Source of the DNA: Acidobacteriota bacterium
Lineage (GTDB): Bacteria > Acidobacteriota > Terriglobia > Bryobacterales > Bryobacteraceae
NCBI GenBank assembly: GCA_018268715.1
Contig: JAFDVZ010000030.1
Coordinates: forward strand, 1 to 64,000
DNA length: 64,000 nucleotides
Direction of reading: 5' to 3'
Under the pieces are notes generated by a model, which saw nothing but the letters and a program-made list of their open reading frames with translations, was not told the origin of the DNA and ran no database searches. Shown piece by piece: positions 59,098-64,000 of this stretch (position 1 is its first letter; the number at the start of each line of letters is the position of its first letter). Made by a program: the position numbers and the translations under genes.

Positions 59098-60513
59098 TTG
59101 AAAGTCGGATTCGTCAGTTTAGGTTGTCCGAAGAACCTTGTCGATACGGAGGTCATGATGGGCCAACTCGTCGCCAAAGGCCACGAGCTTACGCCCAACG
59201 CCTCCGAGGCGGACGTCATCGTCGTCAACACCTGCAGCTTTATCGACCCGGCCAAGCAGGAGTCCGTGGATACGATCCTCGAGATGGCCGAGTACAAGAA
59301 GACCGGCCGGGCGCAGCGGCTGGTGGTGGCCGGCTGCCTGGTGGAGCGCTTCCGCGGCGACATTCGCGACAACATGCCGGAAGTGGACGCGGTGGTGGGC
59401 ACCAACGAAGTGGAGCGGATCGTCGAAGCCTGCGAAGGCGTCGAGCCGCGGCCCGAGACGCCCGCGCCGTACCTCTATCACGACCTGACGCCGCGCGTGC
59501 TGACCACGGCGCGGCATTCCGCCTATATCAAGATCGCCGAGGGCTGCGACCATCCCTGCTCGTTCTGCGTGATTCCGCAGTTCCGGGGCGCGTTCCGCAG
59601 CCGCAGGTTCGAGTCCGTCGTGTCGGAAGCGACGCGGCTGTTTGCGCAGGGCGTGCGGGAGATCAACCTGATCGGGCAGGACACCACCTGCTATGGCGAG
59701 GACCTGGGCGTCAAGGACGGGCTGGCGGCGCTGCTGGCGCGGCTGGCGGGGATTCCCACCGAGCATCCCAAATGGGTTCGTTCGCTGTATTGCTATCCGA
59801 ACCGCATTACGCAGAAGCTGCTGGACACCATCGCCGAGCACGAGGCGCTGGTGAAGTATATCGATGTCCCGCTGCAGCACGCCAGCGCAAGCGTGTTGAA
59901 GCGCATGAAGCGCGGCGCGAGCGGGGACATCTTCCTGAAACTGGTCGAACGGATTCGTAAGACGATTCCGGGCGTGGCCATCCGCACCAGCATGATCGTC
60001 GGGTTTCCCGGCGAGACGCAGGCGGATTTCGATGAGTTATGCGCGTTTGTGAAACAAGCCCGCTTCGACCGGCTGGGCGTGTTCTCTTACTCGGACGAGG
60101 AAACCAGCGGGAGTTATCAACTCGACGCCAAGGTGGACGGCCGCACCATCTATAACCGCAAGCGGCGGCTGATGTCGATCCAGCGGCGCTTATCGCTTGC
60201 GAGCAACCAGAAGCTGGTGGGGCGCGAACTGCCGGTGATTGTCGAAGGCCCGTCCCAGGAGACCGAACTGCTGTGGGAGGCGCGCCTGGCGACGCAGGCG
60301 CCGGAGATCGACGGCGTCTGCTACATCAACGATTTCGGCGACTTCGAGCCGAAGCCGGGCCAGATTCGCCGGCTGAAGGTGACCGAGGCGCACGATTACG
60401 ATCTGGTGGGCGAGTTAGTCGACGCCGGCCCGGTGGAGACGCCTCCTCGCCACTCGGGCCTGTTGCAGATTCTGCCGATGACTCGCCAACAGATCGGCCC
60501 CATGAGCCGGTGA
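59098..60513 (+). CDS. rimO: Ribosomal protein S12 methylthiotransferase RimO (471 aa)
   Basis: The UPF0004 domain has its three cluster Cys at 10, 46 and 80 (FVSLGCPKNLVDTE; VVNTCSF; VVAGCLVE). The radical SAM site is C150-x3-C154-x2-C157 in AEGCDHPCSFCVIPQFRG. A C-terminal TRAM domain follows (DGVCYINDFGDFEPKPGQIR). It adds a methylthio group to an Asp of ribosomal protein S12. The start is TTG 59098. The length is slightly above RimO from other phyla owing to a short C-terminal tail. The next two genes, yacG and pgpA, are read in the same direction with almost no gap. Confidence 0.93.
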   Translation: MKVGFVSLGCPKNLVDTEVMMGQLVAKGHELTPNASEADVIVVNTCSFIDPAKQESVDTILEMAEYKKTGRAQRLVVAGCLVERFRGDIRDNMPEVDAVVGTNEVERIVEACEGVEPRPETPAPYLYHDLTPRVLTTARHSAYIKIAEGCDHPCSFCVIPQFRGAFRSRRFESVVSEATRLFAQGVREINLIGQDTTCYGEDLGVKDGLAALLARLAGIPTEHPKWVRSLYCYPNRITQKLLDTIAEHEALVKYIDVPLQHASASVLKRMKRGASGDIFLKLVERIRKTIPGVAIRTSMIVGFPGETQADFDELCAFVKQARFDRLGVFSYSDEETSGSYQLDAKVDGRTIYNRKRRLMSIQRRLSLASNQKLVGRELPVIVEGPSQETELLWEARLATQAPEIDGVCYINDFGDFEPKPGQIRRLKVTEAHDYDLVGELVDAGPVETPPRHSGLLQILPMTRQQIGPMSR

Positions 60514-60516
60514 CCG

Positions 60517-60684
60517 ATGAAGTGTCCTATCTGCAAGAAGCCGGTGACGCTCACCGATCCCCACATGCCGTTCTGCAGCGAGCGGTGCAAGCTGATCGAC
60601 CTGGGCGCGTGGGCGTCGGAGAAGTACGTCATCTCGACGCCGGTGAACGAGTCCGAGGAAGAAGATCCCGCCGATGAAAACTAG
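60517..60684 (+). CDS. yacG: YacG-like zinc protein, DNA gyrase inhibitor family (55 aa)
   Basis: A 55-residue protein with the YacG/DUF329 zinc pattern: C3-x2-C6 (MKCPICKKPV) and C20-x3-C24 (PFCSERCKLIDLGAW). The motif S-E-R-C-K-x-x-D-L-G-x-W is characteristic, followed by an acidic C-terminus. E. coli YacG binds GyrB and inhibits gyrase. The ATG follows the rimO stop by three bases, and the last 11 bases overlap pgpA, so rimO-yacG-pgpA form one operon. Confidence 0.88.
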   Translation: MKCPICKKPVTLTDPHMPFCSERCKLIDLGAWASEKYVISTPVNESEEEDPADEN

Positions 60685-61150
60685 AGTCGCGGTGCTGCTG
60701 GCGACGTGGTTCGGCTGCGGTTATTCGCCGGTGGGTCCGGGCACGGCGGGCGCGCTGGGCGCGGTGATTCCGGCTTACCTTCTGACGCATTACGCGGGGT
60801 GGCCGGCATGGATCTGGCCCGCGGCGGGCGTGCTGGTGACGTTTCCCGGCATCTGGGCGGCGGGCGTGACGGCGATCCACGTGGGTAAGAAAGATCCCGG
60901 CCTGGTGGTGGTGGACGAAGTCGCGGGGCAGTGGATTACGCTGGCCGGCGCGAGCGCGCTCAACTGGAAGACGGCGCTCGCGGGGTTTGTGTTGTTCCGG
61001 CTGTTCGATATCTGGAAGCCTCCACCGGTGCGACAATTAGAGCGACTGCCGGGCGGAACCGGCATCATGATGGACGATGTAATGGCGGGCGTATACGGAG
61101 CGGCGGTGTTGTGGGCCGCGGGTGCGCTCTTTCCAGGCTCGTTACAATAA
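60674..61150 (+). CDS. pgpA: Phosphatidylglycerophosphatase A (158 aa)
   Basis: Motifs of PgpA are clear: TWFGCGYSPVGPGTAGALGA at the N-terminus, PGLVVVDEVAGQWITLAGA in the middle and FRLFDIWKPPPVRQLERLPG, GIMMDDVMAGVYGAAVLWAA near the end, all in a membrane-embedded context. It removes the phosphate from phosphatidylglycerophosphate in phospholipid synthesis. The size matches the family (about 155-170). It overlaps yacG by 11 bases. Confidence 0.92.
   Translation: MKTRVAVLLATWFGCGYSPVGPGTAGALGAVIPAYLLTHYAGWPAWIWPAAGVLVTFPGIWAAGVTAIHVGKKDPGLVVVDEVAGQWITLAGASALNWKTALAGFVLFRLFDIWKPPPVRQLERLPGGTGIMMDDVMAGVYGAAVLWAAGALFPGSLQ
61143..61148 (+). promoter_or_regulatory. Candidate -10 element for the NHL-repeat protein gene
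   Basis: TACAAT overlaps the pgpA stop and ends eight bases before the ATG at 61157. AAGGA (61149-61153) is only three bases from the ATG, too close for a normal ribosome binding site, so a leaderless transcript is a fair alternative. Confidence 0.4.
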
Positions 61151-61156
61151 GGACTA

Positions 61157-62188
61157 ATGGCGACGCGCAAAGACTCCGAGGTTCGGCCGCACATTACCTC
61201 TGTCGCTCCCCCAGCGGCGATCCCGGGCGGCGAACTGCAAATCAACGGGAAGGGACTGGGCCGCGAGCCGCGGCCGCGGGTCGCAATCGGCGAGGTGGAC
61301 GCGCCGATCGTCATCGGTTCGGATTCGTACATGGTGGTCCGGGTTCCCGACGGCGCGGCGAGCGGCGACCTGGTGGTGACGGTGAACGAGCAGGCGCGTT
61401 CGAACGCCTGGAGCTGCGACATCGGCGTGCAGATCGCCGACAACGTCCATCCGGTGGCGAATCCGGCGGTGGACGCCGCGGGCAACATCTACACCACCTT
61501 CAGCGGATCCCGCGGGCAGAAGACGCCGGTGGCGGTGTACAAGATCGACGCGAATTACACGCCCAAGCCCTTCATCAACGACATGATGAACGCCACGGGG
61601 CTGACGTTCGATTCCGCGGGCGTGCTGTACGTGTCGAGCCGCTATGACGGGATTGTCTACGAGGTTTCGCCGGGCGGTCACATGTCGGTGTACGTGGAGG
61701 GCATGGGCGTGGCGACGGGCCTGGCCTTCGACAAGGACGAGAACCTGTACGTGGGCGATCGCAGCGGCACGATCTTCAAGATCAGCCGGCAGCGCCAGAT
61801 TTACGTGTTCACCACGCTTGAGGCGTCCATCGCCGCCTATCACATGGCGTTCGGGCCGGACGGGTATCTGTACATCACGGGCCCGACGACTTCGAGCTTC
61901 GACGCGGTGCACCGGTGCTCGCCAACCGGCGAGGTTGAAACGTTCTACCGGGGGCTGGGGCGGCCGCAGGGGCTGGCCTTCGACGTGGACGGGAACCTGT
62001 ACGTCGCGGCGTCGATCGGCGGACGCAGGGGCGTCGTGAAGATCGACCCGGACCGCCAGCCGAGCCTGTTCCTGTCGGGGCCTGGAATCGTGGGGCTTGC
62101 GTTCGCGCCGCCGAATTCGATGGTGGTTTCCACCAACAACGCGCTGTTCCGCGCGGAGGTGGGCGTGCGCGGCTTCCAGGTGGGTTGA
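61157..62188 (+). CDS. IPT/TIG plus NHL-repeat beta-propeller protein (343 aa)
   Basis: Residues about 10-90 form an IPT/TIG immunoglobulin-like domain (PHITSVAPPAAIPGGELQIN, LVVTVNEQARSN). The rest is a six-bladed NHL-type propeller with repeats of the form D-x-x-G-N-L-Y-V: PAVDAAGNIYTTFSG, LTFDSAGVLYVSSRYDGIVY, LAFDKDENLYVGDRSGTIFK, MAFGPDGYLYITGP and LAFDVDGNLYVAASIGG. No signal peptide is seen, which is unusual for such domains, so it may stay in the cytoplasm. Ligand unknown. It is followed by cinA after three bases, so the two are probably co-transcribed. Confidence 0.85.
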   Translation: MATRKDSEVRPHITSVAPPAAIPGGELQINGKGLGREPRPRVAIGEVDAPIVIGSDSYMVVRVPDGAASGDLVVTVNEQARSNAWSCDIGVQIADNVHPVANPAVDAAGNIYTTFSGSRGQKTPVAVYKIDANYTPKPFINDMMNATGLTFDSAGVLYVSSRYDGIVYEVSPGGHMSVYVEGMGVATGLAFDKDENLYVGDRSGTIFKISRQRQIYVFTTLEASIAAYHMAFGPDGYLYITGPTTSSFDAVHRCSPTGEVETFYRGLGRPQGLAFDVDGNLYVAASIGGRRGVVKIDPDRQPSLFLSGPGIVGLAFAPPNSMVVSTNNALFRAEVGVRGFQVG

Positions 62189-62191
62189 GCC

Positions 62192-63475
62192 ATGGCGGAC
62201 GCATTTCCCGACGCCGAGATCATCGCCGTGGGCAGCGAACTGCTCACGCCTGCGCGGCTGGACACCAACTCGCTGTTCATCACCGAGAAGCTGAACGCGC
62301 TGGGCGTGGAGCTGGTGAAAAAGTCCGTGGTGGGAGACGACCGGAAGCGGCTGGCCGAGGCCGTGGCGGCGTCGGTCCGATCGGCGCGGCTGGTGATCCT
62401 GTCGGGCGGGCTGGGTCCGACCGAGGACGACGTGACGCGGGAGGCGGTGGCGACGGCGCTGGGCCTCGGCATACACGTCGACGCGGAGTTGATCGACTGG
62501 CTGGAGAAGCGCTTCGCGCGCATGGGCCGCAAGATGGCCGAGATCAACAAGCGGCAGGCCAACGTGATCGACGGGGCGGTGATTCTGCCCAATCCGAACG
62601 GCACCGCGCCGGGGTTGTGGATCGAACACGACGGCGCGATCGTGATGCTGCTGCCGGGGCCTCCGCGAGAGCTGAAGCCGATGTTCGAGCGCGAGTGCCT
62701 GCCGCGCATCGAGGCGGCGCTGCCGAAACAATTCATCCGCACTTTGTTTTATCGCGTGGCGGGCATGGGCGAGTCCGACCTGGACGCGCTGATTGCGCCG
62801 GTGTACACCGCGTACGCGAATCCGGTGACCACGATCCTGGCGGCGGCGGGCGACATACAGATCCATCTTCGGGCGCGCTGCTCGACGGCGGAACAGGCCG
62901 AGGCGCTGCTGGCCGAGGTGGGGCCGCGGATCGAGGCGCTCTTGGGAGACCGCATCTATTCACGGGACGGGGCTCCGCTCGAGGCCGTGGTGGGCCGGCT
63001 GCTGAAGGATTCCGGCGCGACGGTGTCGGTGGCCGAAAGCTGCACGGGCGGCCTGTTGGGCGAGACCATCACGCGGGTGGCGGGCAGTTCGGCGTACTTC
63101 GCCGGCGGGTTGCTGACCTACTCCGACGCGATGAAGACGGCCCTGCTGGGCGTGGACGCGGCGATGCTCGAGGCCGAGACCGCGGTGAGCGCGGCGGCGG
63201 CCGAGGCGATGGCGGCCGGGGCCCGGGAGCGTACGGGGAGCGCCTGGGCGTTGAGCGTGACCGGCGTGGCCGGACCGGACGGCGGCACGGAGGCGACTCC
63301 GGTGGGCACGGTGTTCATCGGGTTGGCCGGGCCGGAGGGCGTGGCGCAACGGCGGTTCCGCTTCCCCGGCGGCGATCGCGCCCGGGTGCGCGGATTCGCC
63401 GTGCAGACGGCGCTCGACATGCTGCGGCGCGCGTTGATCCGAGCCGAGGCGCCCACGTCCTGGGCCGTGCGCTGA
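62192..63475 (+). CDS. cinA: CinA-type protein, NMN deamidase/competence-damage family (427 aa)
   Basis: An N-terminal MoCF-like domain (AEIIAVGSELLTPARLDTNS, LVILSGGLGPTEDDVTREAV, GAIVMLLPGPPRELKPMFER) and a C-terminal CinA domain (VSVAESCTGGLLGETITRVA, SSAYFAGGLLTYSDAMKTAL, WALSVTGVAGPDGGTEATPV) are both complete. The C-terminal domain hydrolyses nicotinamide mononucleotide to nicotinate mononucleotide; the N-terminal domain has ADP-ribose pyrophosphatase activity in some members. Size is typical. Immediately upstream is the NHL protein gene. Confidence 0.92.
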   Translation: MADAFPDAEIIAVGSELLTPARLDTNSLFITEKLNALGVELVKKSVVGDDRKRLAEAVAASVRSARLVILSGGLGPTEDDVTREAVATALGLGIHVDAELIDWLEKRFARMGRKMAEINKRQANVIDGAVILPNPNGTAPGLWIEHDGAIVMLLPGPPRELKPMFERECLPRIEAALPKQFIRTLFYRVAGMGESDLDALIAPVYTAYANPVTTILAAAGDIQIHLRARCSTAEQAEALLAEVGPRIEALLGDRIYSRDGAPLEAVVGRLLKDSGATVSVAESCTGGLLGETITRVAGSSAYFAGGLLTYSDAMKTALLGVDAAMLEAETAVSAAAAEAMAAGARERTGSAWALSVTGVAGPDGGTEATPVGTVFIGLAGPEGVAQRRFRFPGGDRARVRGFAVQTALDMLRRALIRAEAPTSWAVR

Positions 63476-63537
63476 GAGGCCGTTGTTCCGCGATAGACTA
63501 AGACAATCGCGCGAGAAATGTCAGCCGCCGGAGCCCC

Positions 63538-64000
63538 GTGACCGCCGAACGTTGGGAGCTAGTCAAGAGTCTCTTCGAACTTGCGCTGACCGTCGGGCCG
63601 GACGGCCGCGCCGCGTTCCTTGAAGAGCACTGCGGCCCCGACGAAGAGCTGCGCAGCGAAGTGATCTCGCTGCTGGAATCGCACGACGACAGCGACGAAT
63701 TCCTGGAAACCCCGGTGATGTCGGTGAAGGACATGGTGGACGTCCCGATTTCACCTTCGATCCGCATGGTGGGCAAGCGGATTGGGGCCTGGGAGGTGGT
63801 GCGCGAGATCGGGCGCGGGGGCATGGGCGCGGTGTTCCTGGCCGTCCGCGCCGATAACGAGTTCCAGAAGCGGGTTGCGATCAAGCTGATTCGCGGCGGC
63901 ATGGAGAGCGATTTCCTGATCCGCCGGTTCCGGCGCGAGCGGCAGATCCTGGCGCGGCTGGAACATCCCTACATCGCGCGGCTGATCGACGGAGGAGCGA
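63538..64000 (+). CDS. Serine/threonine protein kinase, 5' part (cut by window end)
   Basis: A GTG at 63538 opens a frame that runs off the window after about 154 codons. The first 70 residues are the Acidobacteria-type N-terminal segment (ERWELVKSLFELALTVGPDG, AFLEEHCGPDEELRSEVISL, LLESHDDSDEFLETPVM). The kinase domain starts with the glycine loop GAWEVVREIGRGGMGAVFLA, the ATP-binding Lys in KRVAIKLIRGG and the C-helix Glu in FRRERQILARLEHPYIARLI. It is probably followed by TPR or propeller repeats outside the window, as is usual for this family. Confidence 0.85.
   Translation, partial: MTAERWELVKSLFELALTVGPDGRAAFLEEHCGPDEELRSEVISLLESHDDSDEFLETPVMSVKDMVDVPISPSIRMVGKRIGAWEVVREIGRGGMGAVFLAVRADNEFQKRVAIKLIRGGMESDFLIRRFRRERQILARLEHPYIARLIDGGA

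Noticed and set aside
61154..62866. Minus-strand open frame of 570 codons
   Set aside because: His/Arg-rich shadow of the NHL-repeat gene and cinA.

Overview
The window is GC-rich, densely packed bacterial DNA. The gene content points to an Acidobacteriota genome of the Solibacter/Bryobacter type: an Oar-like TonB receptor with an N-terminal carboxypeptidase-regulatory-like domain, a DUF1552 + DUF1592-family haem protein pair, twin-arginine sugar isomerase, aldolase and enolase-superfamily proteins, MacB-like permeases, a serine/threonine kinase of the acidobacterial layout, and a haem-PD40-TPR protein. This placement is inferred from family content; there is no rRNA. I found no tRNA, CRISPR array or insertion sequence.

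The most striking region is at the left (615-5605). A 521-residue protein has a Cys-free leader-like N-terminus and then 40 cysteines, 24 of them in Cys-Pro, arranged in four blocks separated by Ala/Pro linkers that each begin with FAA. A strong intergenic hairpin follows. Then come three translationally coupled genes: an APH-like kinase, a HopA1-like protein and a LanC-like cyclase. Kinase + HopA1-like lyase + cyclase as separate proteins is the hallmark of class V lanthipeptide synthetases, so this looks like a lanthipeptide locus with an unusually large multi-core precursor. Remnants at 14-460 mark its left edge.

From 5.6 to 26 kb: DUF1552/DUF1592 pair (-); nikR-acpS (+); an adenosine-specific kinase and rnr sharing a 21-bp divergent promoter; a sugar isomerase; a CHAT-TPR/ECF sigma/anti-sigma operon (-) with a possible 15-residue peptide upstream; a lipoprotein, membrane glycosyltransferase, sugar kinase and M20 peptidase operon (+); a hypothetical gene (-); paired small drug/metabolite-type membrane proteins; and rhamnulokinase. 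From 26 to 42 kb: two MacB-like permeases, TolC/MFP/RND efflux genes and a hydrolase (-), divergent from a short SecA homologue; a hypothetical gene; an ABC ATPase overlapping clpC; and a broken Uma2 gene.

From 42.6 kb to the end: a haem-PD40-TPR protein (-); a beta-barrel-like protein; Ada-AlkA and Ogt DNA repair; a DtxR-type regulator; an M28 peptidase; a biotin carboxylase/biotin carrier pair; a DnaC-like ATPase; a small protein with a hairpin leader; a TonB receptor/aldolase/enolase operon (-); rimO-yacG-pgpA; an NHL-repeat protein; cinA; and the start of a Ser/Thr kinase cut by the window end. Many first genes of operons have a TAnnnT hexamer 5-10 bases before the start codon and no Shine-Dalgarno, which suggests leaderless mRNAs are common here.
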